Shown piece by piece: positions 19,841 to 28,808 of a DNA stretch of 64,000 nt. Below the pieces are notes generated by a model. The model had not been told where the DNA came from. It did not search any database and saw only the letters and a program-made list of their open reading frames with translations. The translations under genes were made by a program, and so were the position numbers. Source of the DNA: Roseateles toxinivorans (GTDB lineage Bacteria; Pseudomonadota; Gammaproteobacteria; Burkholderiales; Burkholderiaceae_C); contig NZ_SNXS01000013.1 in assembly GCF_004362525.1 (NCBI RefSeq), forward strand, positions 1 through 64,000, in the 5' to 3' direction. Each line of letters starts with the position of its first letter. Within the stretch, counting starts at the first letter, position 1.

Positions 19841-20811
19841 CGCGTGCCCTCCAGCCGCACGCGCGGGTCCAGCAGCTTGTAGAGCAGGTCCACCAGCAGG
19901 TTCAGGGTGACGAAGATCACCACCACCACCATCAGGTAGGCGACGACGACGGGCCGGTCCAGCGAGTTGATGCTGTCCAGAATCAGCTTGCCGGCGCCGG
20001 GCCAGGCGAAGATGGTTTCGGTGACGACGGCGTAGGCAATCGTCGCGCCCAGTTCCAGGCCCAGCACGGTGACCAGCGGAATCAAGGTGTTGCGCAGCAC
20101 ATGCATGATGACCACGCGAGCCGGGCTCAGGCCCTTGGCGCGGGCGAACTTCACATGGTCCTGCGGCAGCACCTCGCGCACGCCGGCGCGGGTCAGGCGC
20201 AGCACCAGCGAGATCTTGAACAGGGCCAGATTGAAGGCCGGCAATATCAGGTGCTGCAGGCCGTCCAGCGTCAGCCAGGACCACTGGATGCCCAGCAGCT
20301 CGCGGGTCTCGCCGCGGCCGCTGGCCGGCAGCCAGCCCAGTTGTACGCTGAACACCATGATGAACATCAGCGCCACCCAGAAGGCCGGCAGCGAGAAGCC
20401 GACGATGCTGGCCGCCATCAGCGTCTTCGAGACCGGATTGTCGGGCTTCATGCCGGCGTACAGGCCCAAAGGTACGCCGATCAGAACAGCCAACAGCAGC
20501 GCACCGACGGCCAGCTCCAGCGTTGCCGGCAGGCGCTGCAGGATCAGCCGCACGGCGTCTTCCTGGTAGACGAAGCTCTTGCCCAGATTGCCGTGCAGCG
20601 CGCCATCGACAAAGGCCAGGTACTGGCGCCACAGCGGTTGGTCCAGGCCCAGCCGGGCGATCGCCTCCAGCCGCTCCTGCTGGTTCATGTCGTCGCCGAT
20701 CAGGATGTCCACCGGGTTGCCGATCGCATGCAGGCCGGCGAACACGATCACCGTCATCAGCACGACGACCAGGGCCGCCTGGGCGATGCGGCGCAGCAGC
20801 CAGCCGGTCAT
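19837..20811 (-). CDS. ABC transporter permease (DppB-like)
   Basis: 324 residues with the typical DppB start (MTGWLLRRIAQAALVVVLMT), a periplasmic GLDQPLWRQYLAFVDGALHG stretch, the EAA-type coupling loop (FARAKGLSPARVVIMHVLRN) and about six transmembrane helices. It pairs with the DppC-like permease. It overlaps the stop of the monooxygenase-like gene (ATGA), tying that enzyme to the transporter. Confidence 0.93.
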   Translation of the reverse strand: MTGWLLRRIAQAALVVVLMTVIVFAGLHAIGNPVDILIGDDMNQQERLEAIARLGLDQPLWRQYLAFVDGALHGNLGKSFVYQEDAVRLILQRLPATLELAVGALLLAVLIGVPLGLYAGMKPDNPVSKTLMAASIVGFSLPAFWVALMFIMVFSVQLGWLPASGRGETRELLGIQWSWLTLDGLQHLILPAFNLALFKISLVLRLTRAGVREVLPQDHVKFARAKGLSPARVVIMHVLRNTLIPLVTVLGLELGATIAYAVVTETIFAWPGAGKLILDSINSLDRPVVVAYLMVVVVIFVTLNLLVDLLYKLLDPRVRLEGTR

Positions 20812-22274
20812 GGTTGCTGTTCCTCATAGGCGGGGAAGGTGGCCGGCGTCCATTCGTCGCCGTCCAGCTCGGGCTCGGAGAAGCGCGTCATCGCGGCGAA
20901 GTGCGATTCCACATCCTCGGCCAGCAGCTGCGCCGCCAGGCCGCGGGCCAGGCGCTGGGCGCCGTCACTGATCTGCGGGATGTCGCCAGCGCTGGCGCCC
21001 TGCGACAGCGCGGCGGCGTAGTTGAAGCAGCGGATGCGCTCCAGACCCGGGCAGGCGCCGGGTGTCTTGGGCTGGAACTCGTACAGCGGGCCCAGGTCCG
21101 GTGATTCGCTCAGCTCGGCATCGTCCTCGCCCTCGGGAGCGGCGAAGCGGTCCTGCCACAGCCGCACCTGGGGCGCGATGGCGGCGAACTCGGGGCGCAG
21201 CGACCAGTCGGTGCGAAAGCCGGTGCAGCAGATCAGGAAGTCGGCCGCCAGCGGGCCCTTGGCCGTGTCCACGCGCAGCACGCCATCGGCGCGCTGACTG
21301 GCACCGCTGACCGGCGTGCCGAGATGGAAATGCGCATTGGCGTGGCGCGACACGCGCAGGGTGCTGCCATGCGGCGGCGGCACCTGCTGCACATTGATGT
21401 AGTGGCGGAAGCGCCATTTCCACTCGTCCGGCAGCGACCAGAAGCCCTGGGCCATGCCCGGGTTGCCGGCGCCCTTGCCCTTGTTGACGCGGGGCAGGTC
21501 GGGCCGGCGTATCAGCAGGTCGACGCGGGCGGCGCCGCCCTCCAGCGCGGTCGCGGCGGCGTCCATCGCAGAGGCACCACCGCCGATCACGGCCACGCGC
21601 AGGCCCTTCAGCGAAGCTCCGTCCCAGACATCGGAGGAATGCGCCCAACGCTCGCCCGGCAGCGCCTTGACCCAGTCCGGCACCCAGGGACCGCCCAGGC
21701 CGTCGCGGCCGGTGGCCAGCACGACATGGCGGGCCAGCACCTGGTAGGCCCGTCCGCCATCTTCATCATCGGCGAAGTCCAGCTGCACCAGGCCGTTGGC
21801 GCGGGGCAGCACGGCCAGCAGGGACTGGCGGTTGCGCACATCGAGGCCCAGCACCGCTCGGTACCAGCGCAGATAGTCGGCCCATTGCAGGCGCGGGATC
21901 TTGTCCAGCGCCGCCCATGCGTCGGCACCGAACTGGGCCTCGAACCAGGCGCGGAAGGTCAGCGCGGCAAAGCCCAGCGCCGGCCCGGTCAGCTCCTTGG
22001 GCGAGCGCAGCGTCTCCATCCGCGCGGTCGTGGCCCAGGGGCCTTCGAAGCCGGCGGGCGAGCGGTCGAAGATGCGCGTCTGCACGCCCAGATGGGTCAG
22101 CGAGGCGGCCAGGGCCAGGCCGGCCATGCCGCCGCCGATGATGGCGGTGTCCAGCACCTCGGCGCCGGCCTCGGTGCGTGCAGGAACCCAGCGCTTGGCC
22201 GGCAGGCACAGCTGCTGCAGGTCCTGCTGCAGCCGGGCTTCGAGCGCGGCCAGGCCGCTGCTTGGGGTGGTCAT
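20808..22274 (-). CDS. FAD/NAD(P)-dependent flavin monooxygenase-like oxidoreductase
   Basis: 488 residues with two dinucleotide-binding motifs: AIIGGGMAGLAL (residues 45-56, FAD) and VAVIGGGASAMDAA (about 228-241, NAD(P)H). The FAD...NAD(P) spacing and the CCTGF motif fit the flavin-containing monooxygenase/TrkA-like group. No signal peptide. It sits between the LysR gene and the permeases, with ATGA overlaps on both sides, so it probably oxidises the imported compound. The luciferase-like monooxygenase that often accompanies this transporter type is absent here, and this enzyme may replace it (inference). Confidence 0.85.
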   Translation of the reverse strand: MTTPSSGLAALEARLQQDLQQLCLPAKRWVPARTEAGAEVLDTAIIGGGMAGLALAASLTHLGVQTRIFDRSPAGFEGPWATTARMETLRSPKELTGPALGFAALTFRAWFEAQFGADAWAALDKIPRLQWADYLRWYRAVLGLDVRNRQSLLAVLPRANGLVQLDFADDEDGGRAYQVLARHVVLATGRDGLGGPWVPDWVKALPGERWAHSSDVWDGASLKGLRVAVIGGGASAMDAAATALEGGAARVDLLIRRPDLPRVNKGKGAGNPGMAQGFWSLPDEWKWRFRHYINVQQVPPPHGSTLRVSRHANAHFHLGTPVSGASQRADGVLRVDTAKGPLAADFLICCTGFRTDWSLRPEFAAIAPQVRLWQDRFAAPEGEDDAELSESPDLGPLYEFQPKTPGACPGLERIRCFNYAAALSQGASAGDIPQISDGAQRLARGLAAQLLAEDVESHFAAMTRFSEPELDGDEWTPATFPAYEEQQP

Positions 22275-23236
22275 TGATCGGACTTCCGGTTGGGGCCGCT
22301 GTCGTGCAGCAGCTTTGCATGGTGGGCGACGTCGTGCTGCACAAAGCCCGGCAGGGACGCCGCGGCCCGCAGCAGGGCCTCGGCCAGCGCCGTCAGGGCG
22401 GGGCTCAGCGGCCGCGACTGGGGCGTGATCACGCCGAAGAAGAAGGGGATGTCGGTGTCCAGCGGCCGCAGCACCAGGCCCTGCAGCGGCGCGCCATGGG
22501 CCGTCAACGGCTCCAGCACGGCCACGCCGAGGCCGGCGCGCACCAGGGCCTGGGCATTCATCGACGAATTGGTTTCGATCAGCGCCTCTCGCCGCGCGCT
22601 GCCGGCCTGGGCCAGTTGGGCGTCGAGCCGGTTGCGCAGCCGGAACGGGTTGCTCATCGTGATCAGCCGGCGCTGTGCCAGCTCGGCCAGCGGAATGCGG
22701 TCCAGCGCTGCCAGCGGGTCATCCTCGCGCAGCACGGCCACGCAGGCCAGTTGCCCAATCCAGTGCACCTGCAGGCCTCTATGCTCCAGCGGCAGGCTGC
22801 AGGCACCGAGTTGGACCGCGCCGCTGAGCACCGCATGCACGACCTGCTCCGGCGAGGCGGTGCGCAGCTGCACCGGCGCCGCGCCATGCAGCGCCTCGAC
22901 GCTTTTCAGCGCCTCGGGCAGCAAGCCTATGGCCAGGGCCGAGGTGGCGGCCAGCAGCAGCGGCTGGGCGTCGCCACGGGCGATCTCGGCGGCGCGGGCA
23001 TGGATCTGGCGCAGTGCGGACAGCGCACGCTCGGCATCCTCATAGAGCAGAAAACCCTGTTCGGTGGGCGTCACCCGCGGGCCGTTGCGGCTGAACAGCG
23101 CATAGCCGATCTCGGCCTCCAGCTCCTGCACCAGGCGCGACACGGCCGGCTGCGAGCGCTGCAGCAGCTTGGCCGCGCCGGTGACGCTGCCGGTCGACAT
23201 GACGGCCGCGAAGGCTTCGAGTTGGCGGAGTTCCAT
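22271..23236 (-). CDS. LysR-family transcriptional regulator of the ABC-importer operon
   Basis: 321 residues: N-terminal winged helix (ELRQLEAFAAVMSTGSVTGA, then AAKLLQRSQPAVSRLVQELE) and a LysR substrate-binding domain from about residue 90. It is the first gene of the nine-gene operon and overlaps the monooxygenase gene by four bases. That is less usual than the divergent LysR arrangement and implies it controls its own transcript. The inducer is probably the imported or oxidised substrate (inference). Confidence 0.93.
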   Translation of the reverse strand: MELRQLEAFAAVMSTGSVTGAAKLLQRSQPAVSRLVQELEAEIGYALFSRNGPRVTPTEQGFLLYEDAERALSALRQIHARAAEIARGDAQPLLLAATSALAIGLLPEALKSVEALHGAAPVQLRTASPEQVVHAVLSGAVQLGACSLPLEHRGLQVHWIGQLACVAVLREDDPLAALDRIPLAELAQRRLITMSNPFRLRNRLDAQLAQAGSARREALIETNSSMNAQALVRAGLGVAVLEPLTAHGAPLQGLVLRPLDTDIPFFFGVITPQSRPLSPALTALAEALLRAAASLPGFVQHDVAHHAKLLHDSGPNRKSDQ

Positions 23237-23762
23237 GTGATCCAGTATTCAGATGGCGGATCATGATGCATAGATCATGCCATTGACAAATACTAAATAC
23301 AGATGAGCTTATGCATGGCAAGCTGATACGCCGGGCGCCCGGCGCCGCGCTCAGGCAATCAGCGAACCGCGGATACGGGCCACATTGCCATCCATCTGGT
23401 GGCGTATCAGCCGCTGGTAGAGCCAGCGCTTGGGGCCGCTGAGGTTGACGCCATGGCGGGCATAGAAGGCATCCGGGCTTTCGAACAGGCCGAAGTCGTG
23501 GTTGATGCCGTCCTTCTGGATGAAGGTGTCGCCGCCGCACCAAATGACCGGCGGGCGCTGCAGATCGGGCGTGGCCGCGCCATAGCCGCAGAAGGCGCCG
23601 CGGTGAAGTCCATGCCGGCATTTGAAGCTCCTTAGCTACTCCAGAGTCAAGCGCGCTGGTCGCGGCGGGTCGCGGCGCGGCGCTCGTCATTGTTAGGGAT
23701 GTGTAAGTAGTGCCATCAGGTGTGCAATCGCACCTCCTTGCTTCAGCCTGACAGGGGGGCCC
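23237..23762. other. Intergenic stretch holding a gene fragment and two outward promoters
   Basis: The 526 bases separate the LysR operon (leftward) from the peptidoglycan genes (rightward). It contains one coding-like fragment on the minus strand (23351-23635). The AT-rich piece at about 23240-23330 presumably carries the LysR promoter. A strong ribosome-binding site (AGGGGGG) precedes the lipoprotein start. No tRNA, terminator or mobile element was seen. Confidence 0.5.
23351..23635 (-). pseudogene. Short coding-like remnant, probably frameshifted at its start
   Basis: This frame reads convincing protein (CGYGAATPDLQRPPVIWCGG, then DTFIQKDGINHDFGLF and FYARHGVNLSGPKRWLYQRL) ending ...RIRGSLIA, with strong GC3 bias, but has no usable start codon. 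A perfect AAGGAG ribosome-binding site followed by ATG at 23621 lies just before it in a different frame. One base gained or two lost near 23600-23620 would join them into a protein of about 88 residues. I do not recognise the family. Either a real decayed gene or a sequence error. Confidence 0.45.
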
Positions 23763-25538
23763 ATGAGCTCGTCTTGGAATGCCGCAAAGTGGGCGCTGAT
23801 CGCGCCGTCGCTGTGGGCGCTCGCCGCCTGTTCCACCTTGGCGCCGCAGATCTTCTCCGAGCGGCTGCGCATCGAACACGGAGCCGATGGCAAATACGCC
23901 GGCGGCAAGGATGACAGGCCGGCCACACTGGAGGAGATCTATGCCGACGTGCGCCTGGTCCAGCGCCGCTATGTCAGCGCCGTCGAGGAGCAGGCGAATG
24001 CGGTGCCGCAGCTGTCGGCCGGGCTGATCGGTCTGTCGGCGCTGGCGCTGTTCAAGACCGTGACCCACCCGAACACCACCGATATGGCCGCGGTGGGTAC
24101 CGTGGGCGCGGCCGGCTATGCCTATGGCAATACCCTGATCTCGCGGCCGCGCTGGGGCGTGTATCGCGCCGGCGCCGACGCACTGATGTGCGCGCTGAAT
24201 GCCGCCGAGCCCTTCCGCAAGGGCCAGGCGATGCTGGGCCAGGCCGGCGATGACGGCACGAAGGTGACGCTGTACGGACAGCGGGCCGCGCTGCGCCGGC
24301 ATTCGGCGGAGCTGCGCGCGCTGCTCGACCGCCATCAGGATTTGAACCAGGCCCGCCTGGCCGAGGTGCCGTTGGTGAACCGCAGCTGCGCCGACCTCAG
24401 GCCGAAGTGCCCGACGGTGCCGCCTGGTGCCACGGCCGAGGAGGCAAGTCTGCTGCTCGGCGACTGTCGCGTCCGCCAGCGGGCCTGGGACGCCCGCTGC
24501 ACCGGCACCAGCGGCGGCGGCTCGCGCACCGAGCTGGCTGCGCCCGAGGTGAAGAGCCTGTTTGCCCTGGCACAGACCGAACTGGCGGCGGCCGACCGCG
24601 CCGCCCAGCATGCCGGCAAGGTGATAGGCGTGCTGGAGGAGGCCGGCCCCCTGCTGTGGGACCGTGCGGTCAGGATACAGCTGAAGGTCAGCGAGGAGGT
24701 GGACAAGACCCTGCCCGATCTGGCCTCGGTAATGGCCGCCGGCCAGGGCCTGCGCGAGACGGCGCTGAGCGTGAGCGGTGCCGATGGCTTCAAGTCCAAG
24801 ACGAGCGACGTCGGCGCCGCGCAGGGCAAGAGCGACGCGACGCGCAGGCTGAGCCAGGACGACAGGGCCAGGCTCGACAGGATCGAAGGCGCGCTGACCC
24901 AGCTGCGCGCCGCCCGGGTACGCCTCGACGATCTGAACCAGGACTCGCTGGGCGCCGGCTATGCCAAGGCGCGCAAGGCGATGGGCGAGTGCACGGTCAA
25001 GGTGAATGGCTCGCTGCTGCGCGTGTTCCCGGCCGGGGACAAACTCAGCCTGGCGCTTGGCGACACCATCAGCTTCTTCGTCAGCAGCGGCGGCAATGTG
25101 CCGACCGCGCAGGTCGAGGCCGGCAACAACAGCACATCGCTGCCGGTCAGGCTGGAGGGGGGGCAGTTCCGCTTTGACTACACGGCCAGCGGCGTGGCGA
25201 CCGGCGATGTGCTGACGGTCCATATCCGCGACAGCGGCAGCACCGCCGAGCACGTGGCCCAGTTGACCATCACCGAGCCGGTGGCGCGCGCGGCGCCGGC
25301 CCCGGGGCCCGCCTCGGCCCCGGGCGCAGCAGCCGCTGGCCGCGAGACGCCGCTCAGCGCGGTGCCTGCCGAGCTGCGCGAGGCGATGGGCCTGACGCTC
25401 GAGTCCAAGCCGGAGGACATCCGCCGCGCGGCGACGAACTGCCAGGCCACCAATGTGCCGCCGCTGGCCAGGACAGGCCTGCTCGACGACAACACATTGA
25501 AGGCGGTGATGGCCCAGACCTGCAAGCCCAAGGGCTGA
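23763..25538 (+). CDS. Large lipoprotein of unknown function, first gene of a peptidoglycan-linked cluster
   Basis: 591 residues. A signal sequence with a lipobox, LAAC, places the lipidated cysteine at residue 23. The body is mostly helical: one hydrophobic stretch near 85-115 (SAGLIGLSALALFKTV), a cysteine-bearing segment around 215-245, a coiled middle, then a beta domain (about 415-500) and a proline/alanine linker before a small C-terminal domain. No recognised family. AGGGGGG precedes the start. The next gene begins eight bases after its stop. A role as envelope anchor for the enzymes that follow is inferred from position. Confidence 0.75.
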   Translation: MSSSWNAAKWALIAPSLWALAACSTLAPQIFSERLRIEHGADGKYAGGKDDRPATLEEIYADVRLVQRRYVSAVEEQANAVPQLSAGLIGLSALALFKTVTHPNTTDMAAVGTVGAAGYAYGNTLISRPRWGVYRAGADALMCALNAAEPFRKGQAMLGQAGDDGTKVTLYGQRAALRRHSAELRALLDRHQDLNQARLAEVPLVNRSCADLRPKCPTVPPGATAEEASLLLGDCRVRQRAWDARCTGTSGGGSRTELAAPEVKSLFALAQTELAAADRAAQHAGKVIGVLEEAGPLLWDRAVRIQLKVSEEVDKTLPDLASVMAAGQGLRETALSVSGADGFKSKTSDVGAAQGKSDATRRLSQDDRARLDRIEGALTQLRAARVRLDDLNQDSLGAGYAKARKAMGECTVKVNGSLLRVFPAGDKLSLALGDTISFFVSSGGNVPTAQVEAGNNSTSLPVRLEGGQFRFDYTASGVATGDVLTVHIRDSGSTAEHVAQLTITEPVARAAPAPGPASAPGAAAAGRETPLSAVPAELREAMGLTLESKPEDIRRAATNCQATNVPPLARTGLLDDNTLKAVMAQTCKPKG

Positions 25539-25546
25539 CGAGGCCG

Positions 25547-26998
25547 ATGATGCTTCAGCGCGCCCTGCATCTGAACAGTACCCGCGCCGCGCTCAATGCC
25601 CTGCTGCGCGAGGACGGCCGAGACCCGGTGCTGGCGCACCGGCTGGGCCTGGCGCCGGGGGCGGCCATGGCCCTGTGCTGGCTGCACCAGCCGCTGGCGC
25701 GACGCGTGGGCGAGGGACCGGCGTTCATGCTGGGCTTCGACGACAGCTGTGCCGGCCGCTGGCTGCCGACAGAGCTGCGTTCGGCGCTTGACGGGTCGCC
25801 GTTGCCGGTGCGCAGCCTGCGTGGCGCCCGTCATGGCCTGGCGCAGAGTTGGGTGCGCACCGAGAACCTGTCGCACAACTTCCTTGACGGCACCCTGGCC
25901 GCGGTGCTGCGCCGGCCCAGCAATCCCTCGCGGCTGCTGGCGCTGACGGCAGGCCATGTGCTTGGCGCCGGCATCGGCTCGGCCAGCGGCGATGACATCA
26001 TTTTTCAATACGATGGCGAAGACACGTCCTCGTTCAGTGGCCGGCTGTTCGACTGGCAGCCCAATTTCGAGGGCCTGCCGGCCGATACCCGCATCGACGC
26101 CGCGCTGGCCGAGGTGAGCATTGCCGCGCTGGCGCCGCTGGCCGCCCGACCGGCGGACTGGCCCCGCGGCGTGGCCCCGACCTTTGCCGATGACCGGCTG
26201 CGGCTGCGCACCCGCGGCCGCGAGATCGGGGGCGATTCGCCCGGCTTTCTGAGCGCCCGCCTGTGCGTGGCCGGCGATCTGAGCAAGGTCTATCGGCTGC
26301 AGGATGCGCTGTGCTGGCGCAGCGCCGAGGCCACAGAGGCGGGTGACAGCGGGGCGCCGGTCTGGAACGACCGGGACGAGTTGGTCGCCATTCATGCCGG
26401 CGCGGCGCCGGAGGGAGCGTTGCTGAATGCGGTGGCGGTGCCTATCACGCCGATACTCGACTGGGCCGGCGCCCAGCTGGTGCGTCGCGGCGAGCCGCTG
26501 CTGCGCCAGACGATGCCGCGCGACAGCGCCGTGCCGCTTGCGCCTGCGGCCGTGTCGCCGGCCGCGCCGTCCGGCGGACCGTCCAGCAAGGCGGTGACCC
26601 TGGCCCGCACGATGTGGGGCGAGGCCCGCGGCGAGGCCGGTGACGGCATGGCCGCCGTGGCCCATGTCGTGCTCAACCGCGTGGCGCGCCAGACCTACTG
26701 GGGCCGGGACGTGATCGCCGTCTGTCAGAAGCCCTGGCAGTTCAGCTGCTGGAACCGCAATGATCCGAATCTGCCGCAGCTGCTGAGAGTGGACGGCAGC
26801 GATGCGCGCTTTCGCCTGGCACTGGACCTGGCCGGCCGGCTGCTGGCGCAGCCGCGGCCGCAGCGCGAGGCCGCCGACCCGACCCGCCGGGCCACTCACT
26901 ATCACACCTGCAGCCTGAATCCCCGGCCGCGCTGGGCTCTGGGCCGCGAGCCCTGTGCACGCATCGGCGCGCACCTGTTCTACAACGACATCGCTTGA
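25547..26998 (+). CDS. Trypsin-like serine protease fused to a SleB-type cell-wall hydrolase
   Basis: 483 residues in two parts. Residues about 100-315 look like a chymotrypsin-fold protease with a complete triad: His137 (TAGHV), Asp184 (RIDAALAEV) and Ser268 (GDSGAPVWN). After a proline/alanine linker (325-346), residues 350-483 are a SleB/CwlJ hydrolase domain with the catalytic glutamate 359 in WGEARGEAGDGM and the typical CQKPWQFSCWN block. No signal peptide or membrane helix was seen, so export must use another route or cell lysis. It lies between the lipoprotein and the peptidoglycan-binding membrane protein in one transcript. Confidence 0.85.
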   Translation: MMLQRALHLNSTRAALNALLREDGRDPVLAHRLGLAPGAAMALCWLHQPLARRVGEGPAFMLGFDDSCAGRWLPTELRSALDGSPLPVRSLRGARHGLAQSWVRTENLSHNFLDGTLAAVLRRPSNPSRLLALTAGHVLGAGIGSASGDDIIFQYDGEDTSSFSGRLFDWQPNFEGLPADTRIDAALAEVSIAALAPLAARPADWPRGVAPTFADDRLRLRTRGREIGGDSPGFLSARLCVAGDLSKVYRLQDALCWRSAEATEAGDSGAPVWNDRDELVAIHAGAAPEGALLNAVAVPITPILDWAGAQLVRRGEPLLRQTMPRDSAVPLAPAAVSPAAPSGGPSSKAVTLARTMWGEARGEAGDGMAAVAHVVLNRVARQTYWGRDVIAVCQKPWQFSCWNRNDPNLPQLLRVDGSDARFRLALDLAGRLLAQPRPQREAADPTRRATHYHTCSLNPRPRWALGREPCARIGAHLFYNDIA

Positions 26999-27008
26999 GG
27001 GGCCGAGC

Positions 27009-28808
27009 ATGGACACCCGAATGATCGACGTGGTGATTGGGCTGGCCCTGGTGTTCGCGCTGACCAGCCTGCTGGCCACCGCGCTGCAGGAGATATGGAC
27101 CTCGCTGCGCGGCCTGCGCGGGCGCTATCTGCTGAAGGCGGTGCAGTCATTCTTCGCCGATGACCTGAAGTTCACCGAGGCGCTGCTGAAGCATCCGCTG
27201 ATCGTGTCCATGGCTCAGCAGACCAAGCAGCAGGAGGGCCGGCCCTCCTATCTGGCGACCGATGTGGTGGTGACGGCGCTGATTGCCCATCTGTCCGAGC
27301 AGGCCGGTGGTCAACGCCCGGCCACGCCGGGCGAGTTTGTCGCGCTGGCGAAGGCCGCGTTGCAAAAGCCCGGGGGCCTGGCGGTGCCCAATGCCGACTT
27401 CGTGGCCGGCCTGAACAGCCTGGTGATGGGGGTCGAGCATGACTGGCCGGCCTATGAGGCCCGCCTGGGCGCCTGGTATGACGCCGTGGGCAGCCGCTCG
27501 ATCGGCTGGTTCAAGCGCCATACGCAGGTCACCGTTTTCGTGTTTGGTTTTCTGGCTGCGGCGCTGGCCAATATCAACCCGGTGGTGATCTCGTCGAGGC
27601 TGTGGGAGGACGAGGCCCTGCGCAAGGCGACTGTGGCCGCGGCCGAGCAGGCCACTGCCGCCTATGCGGCGCAGGCGGGGGCCAGCAAGGTGCCGGTCTT
27701 GCCGCTCGGCCAGCCCGCGGCGCCGGCGGCATCGCAGGCGGCGCGGGCCCCGTCTGCGGCCGAACCGGCCAGGCCGACCGATGGTGTCAGCGAGCGCTTC
27801 GCGGCGCTGCATGCGGCCACGCTGGCCGCGCGCAAGGCCTCGCCCGATGGCCGGACGACGGCAGCGTTGAACCAGGCGCTGGGCGGCTTGATCAGGCTGC
27901 GCAGCCTGCTGCAAGCGCAGGCGCCGGATTCGGCCGCCATGCGCGAGCTGATGGCAGAGATCGGCGCGGCCCTGCCCGCCGACGCCATGGCGCTGCGCGG
28001 TGCCCATGCGCGGCTGGGCGAGGCCGTTGCCGGGCCGTCGGCGCCCGCGGCCAAAGCGGCAGCGCCTGGCCCCGCGGCGTCGGCCGCGGCGCGGGCCCTG
28101 CCGCGTGACTGCGCCGCCAAGCCCGAGGGGGCGGCACGCGACTACTGCATCACGATGAACAACTTCGGCGTGCTGCAGAGCGCCGGTCTGCCCATCGGTT
28201 GGGACGCCTCGGCCTGGCCGCGCGCCTTCGCCGATGGCTGTGACTCCGTCGATGACAAGGGCCGGCCGGTGGCCGCCAACTGCCAGGGCCTGGGCGTGCT
28301 GGGCAACCCGCAATGGTGGGGCAACTATGTGCTGCTCAGCCTGTTCGGCTGGTGTGTCACGGCGGTGGCCTGCACGCTCGGTGCGCCGTTCTGGTTCGAC
28401 GCGCTGAGCAAACTGGTCAAAGTGCGCAGCAGCGGTGGCAGGGGTGAAGGGGGAGGAGGTGGTAGCGGTGGCAGCGCAGCCGAGGCACCCAAGACGCTGC
28501 TGGCTCGCTCGCCGGCCACCGCGGCCGCTGCCGCCGCGCCCCCCGCCGCGGAAGCCGGCGCGGCGATGAGCGATGCCTTGAACGATGCCGAGCGGGCCCT
28601 GTCGGTGGCCGAGGTCGAGCGCCTGCAGCGCAGCCTGAAGCTCAGCGGCGTGCAGGTCAGCGGCCATTTCGACGGCGCGACGCGGCAGGCCATCAAGGCG
28701 TGGCAGGTCTCGCGCGGCTTCGAGCCCCTGGCCGAACTGACGGCGCTGCAGATCCAGGACCTGTTGGGCCTAGCGCCCGGGAGCGACGATGATGGCTACC
28801 TTGCCTGA
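27009..28808 (+). CDS. Membrane protein with C-terminal peptidoglycan-binding domain
   Basis: 599 residues from the ATG at 27009 (AGGGG six bases upstream). Membrane segments lie near residues 7-27 (VVIGLALVFALTSLLATAL), 172-193 and 430-455 (VLLSLFGWCVTAVACTLGAP). An alanine/proline-rich stretch lies between the last two. After a glycine-rich linker (GRGEGGGGGSGGS) comes a PG_binding_1-like domain at about 528-590 (EVERLQRSLKLSGVQVSGHF, then DGATRQAIKAWQ). It probably ties the inner membrane to the cell wall. Its last 20 bases overlap the M15 peptidase gene. Confidence 0.8.
   Translation: MDTRMIDVVIGLALVFALTSLLATALQEIWTSLRGLRGRYLLKAVQSFFADDLKFTEALLKHPLIVSMAQQTKQQEGRPSYLATDVVVTALIAHLSEQAGGQRPATPGEFVALAKAALQKPGGLAVPNADFVAGLNSLVMGVEHDWPAYEARLGAWYDAVGSRSIGWFKRHTQVTVFVFGFLAAALANINPVVISSRLWEDEALRKATVAAAEQATAAYAAQAGASKVPVLPLGQPAAPAASQAARAPSAAEPARPTDGVSERFAALHAATLAARKASPDGRTTAALNQALGGLIRLRSLLQAQAPDSAAMRELMAEIGAALPADAMALRGAHARLGEAVAGPSAPAAKAAAPGPAASAAARALPRDCAAKPEGAARDYCITMNNFGVLQSAGLPIGWDASAWPRAFADGCDSVDDKGRPVAANCQGLGVLGNPQWWGNYVLLSLFGWCVTAVACTLGAPFWFDALSKLVKVRSSGGRGEGGGGGSGGSAAEAPKTLLARSPATAAAAAAPPAAEAGAAMSDALNDAERALSVAEVERLQRSLKLSGVQVSGHFDGATRQAIKAWQVSRGFEPLAELTALQIQDLLGLAPGSDDDGYLA

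Noticed and set aside
18938-20827. 629-residue minus-strand frame suggesting a fused permease
   Set aside because: Only its last 300 residues are DppC-like. The upstream part is a shadow of the dppB gene, which lies in another frame with its own start and the usual ATGA overlap.
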